Assembly: GCF_025128095.1 (NCBI RefSeq)
Contig: NZ_JAHLYT010000033.1
Coordinates: 1-64,000 of the forward strand
Reading direction: 5' to 3'
From: Synechococcus sp. CS-1328
GTDB taxonomy: Bacteria; Cyanobacteriota; Cyanobacteriia; PCC-6307; Cyanobiaceae
Length of the DNA stretch: 64,000 bases
Numbering within the stretch: position 1 is the stretch's first letter; each line of letters opens with the position of its first letter. Under the pieces are notes generated by a model. The model did not search any database and was not told the origin of the DNA. It worked only from the letters and a program-made list of their open reading frames with translations. This document shows, piece after piece, positions 8,527-17,179 of this stretch. Position numbers and translations under genes: made by a program.

Positions 8527-9099
8527 TCAGAGCTCGGCGGTGATCGTGCGATCGGCCTGGCGCAGCACCAGGCGCCCCTGCTGAACGTCCACCGCCTGCA
8601 CCGACCAGCCAGGCGGCAACAGGTCTGTGGAGCGACCACCCTGATCGCCCTGCGCGAGGCTGCCGCTCACTGCCCCGAACTGGACAAGGGCCTGGGGCCG
8701 ACCGCTGGAGGCCACCACACCGTTGAAGCGGAAGGCCTCGGGGAGGCTGAGGGGAGGGCGGACCTGTACCTGGGTTCCTGGAGCCCCGGGCAGACCGGAG
8801 GGGAGCTTGCCACTGGCACTGAGCAGCGGCGAACTGAAGGGATCCAGGCGACCCACCGCCATCGACGCCACCACCTCCTGGGGCTTGGGCAGAGGTGTCA
8901 GGCCTGAGGAATCGATCGGAGGCTCTGAGGCAGGTTTCTCCCGGGCTGGTGGCTTGCCATCCGGAGCAGGTGCCTGAGCGGCAGGGCCGCCGCCAAAGCC
9001 GGGAATCGAGAAGGGCAGCTCAATCCCCTGACAGCCCGTCAGCAGCAACGTCAGCGCCAGGGCTGCTGGAGATTTCGACCAGGTCGCGAAAACGGTCAA
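8527..9099 (-). CDS. Putative lipoprotein, PilP/GspC-like C-terminal part
   Basis: The 190-residue protein begins with a short basic segment and the hydrophobic stretch ALALTLLLTGC, a clear lipobox with Cys23, so it is probably lipidated and anchored in the envelope. A Pro/Ala-rich linker follows. The segment VGRLDPFSSPLL and the C-terminal strands FRFNGVVASSGRPQALVQF and LPPGWSVQAVDVQQGRLVL resemble the small beta domain of PilP and GspC proteins, but this is a structural impression, not a firm family call. No ATG is available. TTG at 9099 gives the complete signal peptide and lies within the 3' end of the SRPBCC gene (80-base overlap, same strand). Confidence 0.6.
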   Translation of the reverse strand: MTVFATWSKSPAALALTLLLTGCQGIELPFSIPGFGGGPAAQAPAPDGKPPAREKPASEPPIDSSGLTPLPKPQEVVASMAVGRLDPFSSPLLSASGKLPSGLPGAPGTQVQVRPPLSLPEAFRFNGVVASSGRPQALVQFGAVSGSLAQGDQGGRSTDLLPPGWSVQAVDVQQGRLVLRQADRTITAEL

Positions 9100-9499
9100 G
9101 GTTGGCCTGCAGTTCCTTGGTGACGATGCCCCCCAGGATGCTGGGTTCCATCAGGGGCGCAAGCACCCCCGGCAGCTCATAGCTGACGCTGAGCCTGACC
9201 GTGGTGCATCCGGGACCCTGCGGATAGAAGCGCACTGCCCCCCGGGTCGGCAATCCCCCCACCGATTCCCAGTGAAGCTGCTGGGCCTCGACCCGCTGGG
9301 TGATGCGCGCCTTCCAATGGAAACGAAACCCCTGGGCTGCCAGGGTCCAATCGGTGAGATCGGGATCATCGAGGGTCTTGACTGACTCGATCCAGCGCAT
9401 CCAGCGCGGCATCGCCTCCAGATCGCTCCACACCACCCAGACCCGATCCGCGGGGGCCTGGATCTCGGTGGTGACGCTGTGCTCAAGCCAACGGCCCAT
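9020..9499 (-). CDS. SRPBCC (START/cyclase-dehydrase-like) family protein
   Basis: The 159-residue protein has the family opening LEHSVTTEIQAPADRVWVVW with a following MPRWMRWIESV block, which form the first strand and helix of the helix-grip fold. The late segment GCTTVRLSVSYELPGVLAPL also fits. SRPBCC proteins bind hydrophobic ligands. This one lies 18 bases downstream of crtQ on the same strand, an arrangement I recall from other picocyanobacteria, so a link to carotenoid or lipid handling is an inference. ATG 9499 is the only start that preserves the first strand. The 3' end overlaps the lipoprotein gene. Confidence 0.8.
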   Translation of the reverse strand: MGRWLEHSVTTEIQAPADRVWVVWSDLEAMPRWMRWIESVKTLDDPDLTDWTLAAQGFRFHWKARITQRVEAQQLHWESVGGLPTRGAVRFYPQGPGCTTVRLSVSYELPGVLAPLMEPSILGGIVTKELQANLDRFRDLVEISSSPGADVAADGLSGD

Positions 9500-9517
9500 G
9501 GGGAAAGGTGCGAGGGG

Positions 9518-11020
9518 TCAGGCCACGGCCGCAGTGCTGGCGAGCTGGACCGGGCGGTCCAGAATCGCGGCCGCAGCCAGACGCCCGCTCATGGTGGCGC
9601 CTTCCATCGAATCGATGTAGTCCTGGCGGGTGTAGCTGCCCGCCAGAAAGAAATTGGATACCGGGGTGCGCTGATCCGGACGAAAGGGCTCCATTCCCGG
9701 CGCCTCGCGGTAGAGCGACTGGGCCAGCTTGACCACGTTGCTCCAGACCAGCGTCAGGTTGCGGGATGAGGGGAAGAGGCTGCGGACCTGGGCGTCGGTG
9801 GCGGCCACGATCTCCTCGATCTTTTTGGGGATCCAGGGATCGCCCGGGGTGAGCACGCATTGCAACAGCGAGCCCAGGCCAGGCCTGCGGTAATCCACCG
9901 GGCTGGCCAGGGCCAGGTCGGCAAAGCAACTGAAATCGGCGTCTGCCGTGTAAAGCAGATTGTCCAGGCCGGCCGGATGGGCGAGGTCGGCCCGACGGCC
10001 GGTCGCCTCGGCGGAATCCCCCAGTTCGGTGACCCAGCCGTCGTAGCGGAGCTGCACGGTGGCAACCGGCACGGCTTCCAGCCGGTAGATCGCATCAAAA
10101 ATCTCGTGGCGCCGCCAGGCCTTGGGCAGCAGGCGCTGGATGCCGGGCACATCACAGGCGGCGAGATAAGCCTCGGCCTGCACGTTCAGATCCCCCGCCG
10201 GCGTTCCCATCGTGAGCCCCGTGACCCGGGTGAGCGGAGCGGCGGCCGGATCACCGAGCTCTGCTGGTGCCTCCTCGAAGTGCACCTCCTTGACGCGGTG
10301 GCGCAAGTGCAGGCGGCCGCCACGGGCTTCGATGTAGGCCAGGATCGGTCCGGTCAGCCAGCGATGGGGCGAGCCCTTGAGCAGGTTGAGCTTGGAGGCC
10401 TCGGTCTTGGCCGCGAACATCATGAAGATGGTGAGCATGCAGCGGGCCGAGATCGTGGCGCAATCGATGAAACCCAGCGCGTAGGCCACCGGATTCCACA
10501 TGCGCTCGATGCTGCGCAGACTGCCGCCATGGCCGAGGAACCATTCCTGGAAGCTGATCCGATCGAGATCGCGGATCACCTGCATCGCCCCTTCGTAATC
10601 CACCAGTCCGCGCACGATCGGGCTGGTGCCCAGGGCCAGGGCATTGCGCAACTTGTCGATCCAGTCGAGCTGGGGGGTGGTGAAGAAGGCCTTGAGCCCG
10701 TTGAAGGGGGCACCGATCGGGAAGCGGAAATCGAGTTCGCGCAGATCCCCGCCCGCATTCACGAACAGATGGGTGTGGTCCTTGGGCAGGAGGTTCTCGA
10801 ACGCCCCCACCTTGCGCATCAGGGCAAAGAGGTTGGCGTAGTTGAAGAAGAACACATGCAACCCCATCTCGATGTGGTTGCCCTCGGGATCTTCCCAGCT
10901 ACCCACTTTGCCACCCATGAAGGGCCGGGCCTCGTAGAGATCCACCTGGTGACCGGCATCGACCAGATCCACTGCCGCGGAGAGTCCCGCCAGCCCTGCT
11001 CCCACGATGGCGACCCGCAC
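9518..11020 (-). CDS. crtQ: Zeta-carotene desaturase (plant type)
   Basis: The FAD-dependent enzyme converts 9,9'-di-cis-zeta-carotene through neurosporene to prolycopene at the membrane, using plastoquinone as acceptor. The 500-residue protein starts with the dinucleotide-binding motif [17 protein letters not shown]. It then has [13 protein letters not shown], the substrate-channel block [13 protein letters not shown], and [16 protein letters not shown], all typical of the plant-type ZDS group. The C-terminal FAD block [19 protein letters not shown] with the following AAAAIL helix is intact. The start is GTG at 11020. The operon continues with the SRPBCC protein and the lipoprotein. The related crtP lies at 55488. 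Confidence 0.95.
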   Translation of the reverse strand: MRVAIVGAGLAGLSAAVDLVDAGHQVDLYEARPFMGGKVGSWEDPEGNHIEMGLHVFFFNYANLFALMRKVGAFENLLPKDHTHLFVNAGGDLRELDFRFPIGAPFNGLKAFFTTPQLDWIDKLRNALALGTSPIVRGLVDYEGAMQVIRDLDRISFQEWFLGHGGSLRSIERMWNPVAYALGFIDCATISARCMLTIFMMFAAKTEASKLNLLKGSPHRWLTGPILAYIEARGGRLHLRHRVKEVHFEEAPAELGDPAAAPLTRVTGLTMGTPAGDLNVQAEAYLAACDVPGIQRLLPKAWRRHEIFDAIYRLEAVPVATVQLRYDGWVTELGDSAEATGRRADLAHPAGLDNLLYTADADFSCFADLALASPVDYRRPGLGSLLQCVLTPGDPWIPKKIEEIVAATDAQVRSLFPSSRNLTLVWSNVVKLAQSLYREAPGMEPFRPDQRTPVSNFFLAGSYTRQDYIDSMEGATMSGRLAAAAILDRPVQLASTAAVA

Positions 11021-11187
11021 CCTTTGAACTCCCGAACTGGGCCGACTCTATGGAGACGGCTGCGTCAGCGAGGGCCGCAGCCAACGCCGGATGGATCGAC
11101 CAGCAGGGTGCGAACGCCGCCGCCGCGATGAAGGCCGCGGATGGGTTGAAGGCGACAGCCTCACCCCGGGCTCCATAGAGTTGCCGC

Positions 11188-11748
11188 ATGACCCCATCAG
11201 CGGCCCCAGCGATGAGCCCCGAGATCGCGCCTACAGAAGCCGCGACCCTTCAGACCAGGGGCACCGCAACCACTTCAACCGCAACCACTGCAACCGCAAC
11301 CAGAGGCATCGAAACCGTGAGCACCGAAACCATGGCTGCCGCAACCGTGAGCCAACCCGAACCCGGCTTCGCTCCCCCCCAGGCTTCCGCCGGCAAGGAC
11401 GGCCGGGGCATCCTGATCACCGAGCCGGCGATGAAGCAGCTGGCCGCCCTGACCAGCCAGCAGGGGGAGGCCAAAGTGCTGCGGGTGGGCGTGCGCTCCG
11501 GCGGTTGCAGCGGCATGAGCTACACGATGGACTTCGTCGATGCCGACCAGATCCGCTCCGATGACGAGCAGTACACCTACGAACCGGACGGATCGGCTGC
11601 CTTCCAGGTGGTCTGCGACCCCAAGAGCCTGCTGTACATCTACGGCATGCAGCTCGACTTCTCCAGCGCCCTGATCGGGGGCGGCTTCAACTTCACCAAC
11701 CCCAACGCCACCCAGACCTGCGGCTGCGGCAGTTCCTTTGCCGTCTGA
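11188..11748 (+). CDS. HesB/IscA/SufA-type iron-sulfur assembly protein
   Basis: A-type carriers accept and deliver [2Fe-2S] or [4Fe-4S] clusters. The conserved core covers residues about 70-186 and carries all three ligand cysteines: one in VGVRSGGCSGMSY and two in the terminal TCGCGSSF. The core starts at GRGILITEPAMKQLAAL. The first 70 residues are low-complexity (Ala, Thr, Ser), built from repeated caaccgcaac-like units near 11270-11310, and are not part of the family. Several ATGs lie in this leader, so the start is uncertain. It is divergent from crtQ with a 167-base gap that presumably carries both promoters. Confidence 0.9.
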   Translation: MTPSAAPAMSPEIAPTEAATLQTRGTATTSTATTATATRGIETVSTETMAAATVSQPEPGFAPPQASAGKDGRGILITEPAMKQLAALTSQQGEAKVLRVGVRSGGCSGMSYTMDFVDADQIRSDDEQYTYEPDGSAAFQVVCDPKSLLYIYGMQLDFSSALIGGGFNFTNPNATQTCGCGSSFAV

Positions 11749-11806
11749 CCCCTGGGCAGCGACTGCCGGCATGGGACTCTGAGATCCCGAGGCTTCGCTC
11801 CCGCCG

Positions 11807-12226
11807 ATGACGGCCACCTTTGAATCCCGCTTCGATGCGGCCATCACCCGCTATCAGCAGGGTGGGCCGTCCGCCGAGTTGATCGGGGAATTCCAGGCGA
11901 TCACCGAGCAGGCACCCCGCCAGTCGGCGGGCTGGACCTGCCTGGCCTGGCTGCAGTTGCTGGAAGGCCAGGCCGACGACGCCCTGCGCTCGGCCCGCAC
12001 GGCCGTGAAGCTCAATCCCCAGGATCCCCAGGCCCGCATCAACCTCTGCCTGGCCCTGCTCGAGACCGATTCGAAGGGGGTGCGCGAACAGATCGAGATG
12101 GTGCAGCGGGTGATGCAGATGGCTCCGGAACTGGCCGCGGAACTGAACGACTCGATGGCCGATGGCCTGCAGCGCAAGCCCGGTTGGCCGGCCATGCAGA
12201 AGGTGCAGCGGTGGCTGCAGGGTTGA
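11807..12226 (+). CDS. Small tetratricopeptide-repeat protein
   Basis: The 139-residue protein consists of helical repeats. The clearest TPR pair is SAGWTCLAWLQLLEGQADDALRSARTAVKLNPQDPQA at about residues 45-80, with the usual W/L/A/P pattern. The following block RINLCLALLE starts a third repeat. No signal peptide is present, so it is probably cytoplasmic. The binding partner is unknown. The stop codon lies inside the start region of the LpxB-like gene (overlap of 16 bases if that gene starts at GTG 12211), suggesting coupled translation. Confidence 0.75.
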   Translation: MTATFESRFDAAITRYQQGGPSAELIGEFQAITEQAPRQSAGWTCLAWLQLLEGQADDALRSARTAVKLNPQDPQARINLCLALLETDSKGVREQIEMVQRVMQMAPELAAELNDSMADGLQRKPGWPAMQKVQRWLQG

Positions 12227-13527
12227 CACGCCTGCTGTTGCTGAGCAACGGCCACGGGGAAGACCTCAGTGGCGCCCTGCTCGGCCGCGCCCTGCTCCAG
12301 CAGCCGGGGATCCAGGTGAACGCCCTGCCCCTGGTGGGCCATGGCGAGCCCTACCGCCAGGCTGGCATCCCTGTACTGGGCCGCACCCGCTCCTTCAGCA
12401 CCGGTGGGCTGGGCTACACCAGCCTGCGCGGGCGTCTGACCGAACTCGCCCAGGGGCAGGTGGTGTATCTGTTCCGCCAGCTGCTGCGGCTGTGGCGGCA
12501 GCGAAAGCAGACCGATCTGGTGGTGATCGTGGGCGACGTGGTGCCGTTGCTGGCCTGGTGGCTCACCGGGTGCAGAGGCGTCGTGTATCTGGTGGCCTAC
12601 TCCAGCCATTACGAAGGCCGCCTGCGGCTGCCCTGGCCCTGCGGCTGGATCCTGCAGCGACGGCGCCTGCTGCAGGTGTGGAGCCGCGACGCCCTCACCG
12701 CCACCGACCTGAGCCAGCAGCTGGGGCGGCCGGTGCTGTTCCTGGGCAACCCCTTCTTGGATCTGGTGGCGGATGGCTCCAGCAACGGGCTGCCGTCAGC
12801 GCCTGGAGAGGCCGAAGCCATCGACGACGCCACGGCCACGGACGAAGCCATGGACACCAGTGCGTCACCACAGAGCCTGGCCCTGCTGCCCGGCAGTCGA
12901 CTTCCGGAAGCCGAGCAGAACCTGGAGCTGATGCTGCGCCTGCTCAGCCTGCTGCCGCAGGAGCTGAGGCAGCCGTCACGGCTGCGCCTGCGGGCGGCTC
13001 TGGTGCGGCACCTCGACAGCGAGCGCCTGGCGGCCCTGGCCCAGCGGCTGGGCTGGCAACTGCAGGGTTCCGCCGATCTCCCCCAGGGCCTCTGGCTGGA
13101 GCGTGAGGAGCTGCGGCTGGAGCTGGCTTGGGGTCAGTTCGCCTCGCTCCTGCGGCAGAGCGATCTGGTGCTGGCCATGGCCGGTACCGCCACGGAGCAG
13201 GCCGTTGGGCTGGGAAAACCGGTGCTGCAGCTGGCCGGTCAGGGCCCCCAGTTCACGGAGGGCTTCGCCGAAGCCCAGAGGCGCCTGCTCGGCCCCGGGG
13301 TGGTGTGTGCTCCTGGCGAGGCCGGCACGCTCGACACCCTGCGGGCCAGTGCGGCTCTGGCGGCGCGATTGCTGGAAGATCTGGCCGATGCAGAACGCGG
13401 ACCCCAATGGCGCCGGCAGCTGCGTCAGCTGGGCCTGGAGCGGATCGGAGAGGCCGCTGGCACCCAGCGCATGGCCGCGGCGATCATGGCCCTGTTGCCC
13501 CAGGACTCCACTGCCGCTCATGGCTGA
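12211..13527 (+). CDS. Lipid-A-disaccharide synthase-related glycosyltransferase
   Basis: The 438-residue protein resembles the LpxB-related group of cyanobacteria (GT-B fold). The N-terminal half has LLLLSNGHGEDLSGALLGRAL, ALPLVGHGEPYRQAG and VVIVGDVVPLLAWW. The C-terminal half carries the nucleotide-sugar block ALLPGSRLPEAEQNL, then LVLAMAGTATEQAVGLGKPVLQL and GQGPQFTEGF, which correspond to the UDP-sugar site of LpxB. The actual sugar acceptor in these cyanobacterial proteins is not known. A variable Ala/Asp/Thr-rich insert lies near residues 190-225. GTG 12211 or TTG 12223 is the likely start, since the ATG at 12194 region is deep in the preceding gene. Confidence 0.8.
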   Translation: MAAGLTRLLLLSNGHGEDLSGALLGRALLQQPGIQVNALPLVGHGEPYRQAGIPVLGRTRSFSTGGLGYTSLRGRLTELAQGQVVYLFRQLLRLWRQRKQTDLVVIVGDVVPLLAWWLTGCRGVVYLVAYSSHYEGRLRLPWPCGWILQRRRLLQVWSRDALTATDLSQQLGRPVLFLGNPFLDLVADGSSNGLPSAPGEAEAIDDATATDEAMDTSASPQSLALLPGSRLPEAEQNLELMLRLLSLLPQELRQPSRLRLRAALVRHLDSERLAALAQRLGWQLQGSADLPQGLWLEREELRLELAWGQFASLLRQSDLVLAMAGTATEQAVGLGKPVLQLAGQGPQFTEGFAEAQRRLLGPGVVCAPGEAGTLDTLRASAALAARLLEDLADAERGPQWRRQLRQLGLERIGEAAGTQRMAAAIMALLPQDSTAAHG

Positions 13528-13777
13528 CACCGCCACCCCCCTGCAACGGCTCAAGGGGGCCCTCGACACCGTGCTGGTGATCGATGTGTTCGTGGTGCTG
13601 GCCGGCGCCGGCTGGTTCGCCCTGGCCGTGGCCCTGCACAGCCAGGAGATCGAGGCACCGCTGCAGGTCTTTCAACGGCTGTGGGAGCCCCTGTTCACCC
13701 CGGCGATCGGCCTGCTTATGGCGGCGGCCCTGATCAGTGGGGCGCTGGGCTGGTGGCAGCGACGAGCGCAGCGTTGA
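13520..13777 (+). CDS. Small two-pass membrane protein, function unknown
   Basis: The 85-residue product has two strong hydrophobic segments, VLVIDVFVVLAGAGWFALAVAL (about 18-39) and LFTPAIGLLMAAALISGALG (about 58-77), separated by a polar loop with EIEAPLQVFQRLWEP. The C-terminus is basic (WWQRRAQR). I do not recognise a named family, although similar short proteins occur beside LpxB-like genes in picocyanobacteria as far as I recall. ATG 13520 overlaps the end of the preceding gene by 8 bases. The 3' end overlaps the convergent epimerase gene by 44 bases. Confidence 0.65.
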   Translation: MADTATPLQRLKGALDTVLVIDVFVVLAGAGWFALAVALHSQEIEAPLQVFQRLWEPLFTPAIGLLMAAALISGALGWWQRRAQR

Positions 13778-14669
13778 GCTCCGGGTAATGGAAACTGAAT
13801 CCCTGCAGCTGCAGCCGTTCCGACACGACCCGCTGGCCCTGGAGCACCACCTGGGCGCCATCGCCGAGCAACAGCTGCAGGATCGGACCGGGAACGGGCA
13901 GAAGACTGGGGCGGCCCAGAACCTTTCCCAGGGCCGCCGCGAACGACGCCATCGTGGCGGGCTCCGGTGCCACCGCGTTGTAGACCCCGCGAAAGCCACC
14001 ATCCTCGAGGGCCGCACCGATCAGGCGGCAGAGGTCATGCCGATGGATCCAGCTCATCCACTGCCGGCCTGAGCCGATCGGACCGCCGAAACCGGCCCGG
14101 AACACCGGCAACATCTTGGCCAGGGCACCACCATCGGGCCCCAGCACAATGCCAATGCGCAGCTTCACCACCCGGCAGCCCGCTGGCGCCCGATCGGCCG
14201 CCGCCTCCCACTGCCGGCAGACATCGGCGAGGAAATCAGCCCCCGTGGGGCTCGATTCAGCAAACCGCTTCTCCAGGCTGGTGCCGTAGTAGCCCACCGC
14301 CGAGGCGTTGACCAGCACGGCCGGAGGCCGCCTCAGGCCGGCCATCGCCTGCACCAACCAGTTGGTGGTGCTCAGGCGGCTGTCGAGCAACAGCTGCCGC
14401 TGGGAGACACTCCAGCGCTTCTCGGCAATCGGCTCACCGGCGAGGTTCACCACCCCATCGGCCTCAGCCAGGGCCTGCAGCAGCTCAGATCGCTGCCAGG
14501 TGGCCGCATCCGTTGGGTCGAGCTGCATGGCCGCGAAGCGCTCCCCGAGCAGATGGGGGAACGGCTGGGCCCGGCGGCTCAGGAGCACGATCGAATGGCC
14601 CAATTCCAGCAGGAACGGAACCAGCTCGCGGCCCACGAAACCCGAACAACCCAGCAACAGCAGACGCAC
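13734..14669 (-). CDS. TIGR01777-type NAD-dependent epimerase (YfcH/SulA-like)
   Basis: The 311-residue protein starts with the Rossmann motif LLLLGCSGFVGRELVPFLL and continues with DGVVNLAGEPIAEKRW, the signature of this extended short-chain dehydrogenase group. Later come VNASAVGYYGTS with the catalytic YYG tyrosine region, a GADFLADVCRQWE block, and VVKLRIGIVLGPDGGAL. The C-terminal DUF1731-like segment ends near LNAALVAA. In cyanobacteria and plants this group includes homologues linked to cell and plastid division (GC1/SulA), but the biochemical role is not settled. The start ATG 14669 begins directly at the first beta strand. It is convergent with the small membrane gene. Confidence 0.85.
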   Translation of the reverse strand: MRLLLLGCSGFVGRELVPFLLELGHSIVLLSRRAQPFPHLLGERFAAMQLDPTDAATWQRSELLQALAEADGVVNLAGEPIAEKRWSVSQRQLLLDSRLSTTNWLVQAMAGLRRPPAVLVNASAVGYYGTSLEKRFAESSPTGADFLADVCRQWEAAADRAPAGCRVVKLRIGIVLGPDGGALAKMLPVFRAGFGGPIGSGRQWMSWIHRHDLCRLIGAALEDGGFRGVYNAVAPEPATMASFAAALGKVLGRPSLLPVPGPILQLLLGDGAQVVLQGQRVVSERLQLQGFSFHYPELNAALVAATSPAPH

Positions 14670-14702
14670 GTCCGTCGATCGAAGCGATGGAGTGCCGCGA
14701 GG

Positions 14703-15956
14703 CTAGGCCTGCGGCGGCTCCGTGGTGGTGGCCAGTCCGAGCCGCTGAGCCAGCGGCACCAGCAGAAAGCCCTGGCCCAGCAGGCCCAGCAGCACCACCC
14801 CCAGGGCCAAGGGAGGCATCGCCTCCCCCCAGGGGACGGAGCTTGCAGCGGCCTGGATCGCCAGGGCGATCGGCACCGCGCCGCGCAGACCGGAGCAGGA
14901 AATGAACAGTCGGGCATTGCGGCGGAAACCGGAGCGCGCCAGCAGCAGCTCCACCATCAGCCAGCGGGCCAGCAGCATGGAGCCGAACAGCACCAGCACC
15001 TGCAGGGACGACTCCACCACCGCATCGGCGCTCACCACCAGTCCCATGCAGAGGAACAGCAGCAGCTCCGCCATCTTGGCGAAGCCGGCGTGAGCCTCCT
15101 CCAGCACCAGGCGCTCGGAATCGGCGCTGTTCCCCAGCACCAGACCGGCGATATAGGCCGCCAGCAGGCCACTGCCGCCCAGCAACTGGGTGCCGCCCAC
15201 CAGCAGCATCAGCACCGCCAGGCTCACCACGGCCAGCAACGCCGGGCTCGTCAGCGACCGCCGCGCCCCCAGCAACTGCCCGGCCAGGCTGCCGCCTAAA
15301 AAGCCCAGCAGGATCCCCAGCAGAAACTGACGCATCACCTCGGTGACCAGGGAGGAGGGCGTCGCCAGCCCCGACTCCCCTCCCGCCCCAGCCATCGCCA
15401 TCGCCACACCGGCCAGCACCACCGCCACGGGGTCGTTGAAAGCGGACTCACACTCGATCAGATCGACCAGGCGCTTCGGCAGCCGCCCCGACAGGGGCCG
15501 CAGCAGGGCCAGCACGGCGGAGGCGTCGGTGCTGCAGACCATGGCACCGATGAACAGGGCCAGGGGAAAACTCACCGGCACATCGACCTCCGGAAGGGAG
15601 CCAATGGCCATCACCACACCCGTAATCAACAGGGCCGTGACCAACGACCCAAGGCTGGCAAGCCTGGCAGCCGGCTGAAGCACGGCCCGCAGCTCGCCCC
15701 AGTTGGTGGTGAGCCCACCGAAGAACAGCACCAGCACCAGCGAGACCTGGGCGATCTGATCAGCGCCGGCCAGAGTGAGCAGCGGCTGGGCATCGAGGCC
15801 GGACAGGGCATCAAGGTCGTTATCGGTGAGCAGGCCAAGCACCAGAACCAGCAACACGCCAGGAACCCGCAGGCGGGACGCCATGTCGTCGAGCAGCACC
15901 GCGACCAGCATCAGGGCGCCAAACACGGCCAGCAGCAAGGCCAGGGTGGGGGACAT
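14703..15956 (-). CDS. CPA1-type cation:proton antiporter
   Basis: The 417-residue protein is almost entirely hydrophobic, with about 12 membrane spans. The core motif of CPA1/NhaP-type antiporters is visible as FIGAMVCSTDASAVLALL followed by ESAFNDPVAVVLAGV, where the ND pair is the ion-binding and transport site. The start LALLLAVFGALMLVAVLLDD and the segment PGVLLVLVLGLLTD fit a potassium- or sodium-proton antiporter that includes no cytosolic C-terminal regulatory domain. Ion choice cannot be read from sequence. The start is ATG 15956, with ndhO divergent 65 bases away. The TIGR01777 gene lies 33 bases downstream on the same strand. Confidence 0.85.
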   Translation of the reverse strand: MSPTLALLLAVFGALMLVAVLLDDMASRLRVPGVLLVLVLGLLTDNDLDALSGLDAQPLLTLAGADQIAQVSLVLVLFFGGLTTNWGELRAVLQPAARLASLGSLVTALLITGVVMAIGSLPEVDVPVSFPLALFIGAMVCSTDASAVLALLRPLSGRLPKRLVDLIECESAFNDPVAVVLAGVAMAMAGAGGESGLATPSSLVTEVMRQFLLGILLGFLGGSLAGQLLGARRSLTSPALLAVVSLAVLMLLVGGTQLLGGSGLLAAYIAGLVLGNSADSERLVLEEAHAGFAKMAELLLFLCMGLVVSADAVVESSLQVLVLFGSMLLARWLMVELLLARSGFRRNARLFISCSGLRGAVPIALAIQAAASSVPWGEAMPPLALGVVLLGLLGQGFLLVPLAQRLGLATTTEPPQA

Positions 15957-16021
15957 GGGCGTGGTTGAGCTGCAGGGGTCCTAGCCTGGCTCCAGACCAG
16001 CAGCCACCGAAGGCTGAACCC

Positions 16022-16261
16022 ATGACCGACACCATCACCAGCCCACCTCCGTTGAAGAAGGGAAGCCTGGTGCGGGTCGACCGGGCCGCCTACTGCGGCA
16101 GCCTTGAGGCTGCGGCCAGTGATCCGGCGCCTCCCGCCTATCTGTTCGAGGGGCCCGGTGAGATCCTGCTGATCAAGGGCGACTACGCCCAGCTGCGCTG
16201 GTGCCGCCCCGTGCCTGACGTCTGGCTGCGCCTGGATCAACTGGAGGCCTACCCCGCCTGA
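16022..16261 (+). CDS. ndhO: NAD(P)H-quinone oxidoreductase subunit O
   Basis: NdhO is a small oxygenic-phototroph-specific subunit of the thylakoid NDH-1 complex. The 79-residue protein has the family blocks LKKGSLVRVDRAAY near residue 11, then PAYLFEGPGEILLIKGDYAQLRW and WLRLDQLEAY at the end. ATG 16022 gives the usual length, and the longer upstream frame has no similarity. In Synechocystis, loss of NdhO affects cyclic electron flow and NdhI stability, from published work on the family. It stands alone here, divergent from the antiporter gene. Confidence 0.9.
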   Translation: MTDTITSPPPLKKGSLVRVDRAAYCGSLEAAASDPAPPAYLFEGPGEILLIKGDYAQLRWCRPVPDVWLRLDQLEAYPA

Positions 16262-16282
16262 GCCCGATACGGTTCATCCTTC

Positions 16283-16315
16283 TCAGAGTTCCAGGCCACC
16301 TCAGAGTTCCAGGCC
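16283..16315. repeat. Perfect 15-base tandem duplication, period 18
   Basis: tcagagttccaggcc occurs at 16283-16297 and 16301-16315. The second copy contains the stop codon and last codons of the J-domain gene. The first copy lies just beyond the stop, so this terminal motif was duplicated past the end of the gene. Confidence 0.9.
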
Positions 16316-17044
16316 GCGCCGTTCCTGCTTCAAGCGGCTGCGGCGCTGCTTGGCGTCCCGCAGCATTTCGCGGCCGTCGTGTAGATAGCCGTCCACATAC
16401 CCCATGGTGTAACGCTCCAGTTCCTGCAGGGCGTCCTTCACCTGACTGAGGCAGTGATAGAGGCTGAGGCCAAAGCCCTTGGCCGAGGCGGGACAGGGCC
16501 GTGAGCCAAACAGTGCCTCCACCTTCTCGATCTTCGCCTGGCTCTGGGCCAGAAAGGCGCAGAACGCCTCCATCAGCTGATCGTCGTAAGGATCGGCTGC
16601 CAGCTCCCTCAGTTGGGCAGGAAAGGGATTGATCACCTGGCCGAGCAACCGATCAATCGGTGCGTACACCTGCTGCAACCAGGTCAGCAGCAGGCCATCG
16701 TCGTCGCCGCCGCTGCGTGGCGCTGGCCGTCGAGCGGCGCGAGCGGCCTCGGTGGCAGCGGCTGTGGCAGCAGCTGTGGCAGCGGCAGCCGTTGCAGAAG
16801 CCGTTGCGACGGATGTCGCCGCCACCAGAGCGCGATGGCCGTCGTAGCGCCGGCGCCGTTCACCATCGCCCAGCACTTCCCAGGCGGCGTTGAGGGCCAG
16901 GATCGTGTCGTCGCCGCCCCCGGCGTCGGGATGGTGTTGCTTCACCAGGGCGCGGTAAGCCGCCTTGATCTCGGCGGAGGTCGCGCGAGTCGACACCCCC
17001 AGCACGGCATAGAGATCCCGGGATCCAGCGGCGGACTGGGGCAA
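16301..17044 (-). CDS. J-domain (DnaJ-like) protein
   Basis: The J domain occupies residues about 9-68: DLYAVLGVSTRATSAEIKAAYRALV, then the essential HPD in KQHHPDAGGG, and LNAAWEVLGDGERRRRYD. It would stimulate an Hsp70 partner. No G/F region or zinc-finger domain follows. Instead there is an Ala/Thr-rich linker (about residues 73-105) built from imperfect GCx-rich repeats, and then a helical C-terminal domain with LLLTWLQQVYAPIDRLLGQ and SLYHCLSQVKDALQELERY. The 247-residue layout matches a cyanobacterial J-protein type I recall but cannot name. ATG/GTG choice at 17044 is reasonable because the J domain starts 8 residues later. Confidence 0.82.
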   Translation of the reverse strand: MPQSAAGSRDLYAVLGVSTRATSAEIKAAYRALVKQHHPDAGGGDDTILALNAAWEVLGDGERRRRYDGHRALVAATSVATASATAAAATAAATAAATEAARAARRPAPRSGGDDDGLLLTWLQQVYAPIDRLLGQVINPFPAQLRELAADPYDDQLMEAFCAFLAQSQAKIEKVEALFGSRPCPASAKGFGLSLYHCLSQVKDALQELERYTMGYVDGYLHDGREMLRDAKQRRSRLKQERRGLEL

Positions 17045-17107
17045 GGCTCGGCAAACAGCAGGCTGCCATCATCGCCAGCGGGCCTGCCCACCCACGAGGC
17101 GGCCATG

Positions 17108-17130
17108 AAAAAGGCCCCCAACTGGGGGCC
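17108..17130 (-). terminator. Rho-independent terminator of the first porin gene
   Basis: On the minus strand the sequence ggcccccagttgggggcc forms a 7-bp GC-only stem with a 4-base loop and is followed directly by TTTTT (plus-strand coordinates 17113-17130 for the hairpin and 17108-17112 for the A tract). It lies 50 bases after the porin stop codon at 17180. Confidence 0.88.
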
Positions 17131-17179
17131 AGGCGCTCGGGTGGCGCAGGTGTGAGGGATCCGGGAGAGGGCTCTGGAC

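Noticed and set aside
10860-11187. CRISPR-like repeats near the HesB leader
   Set aside because: The caaccgcaac units are short, adjacent and lie inside the coding leader, with no regular spacers.
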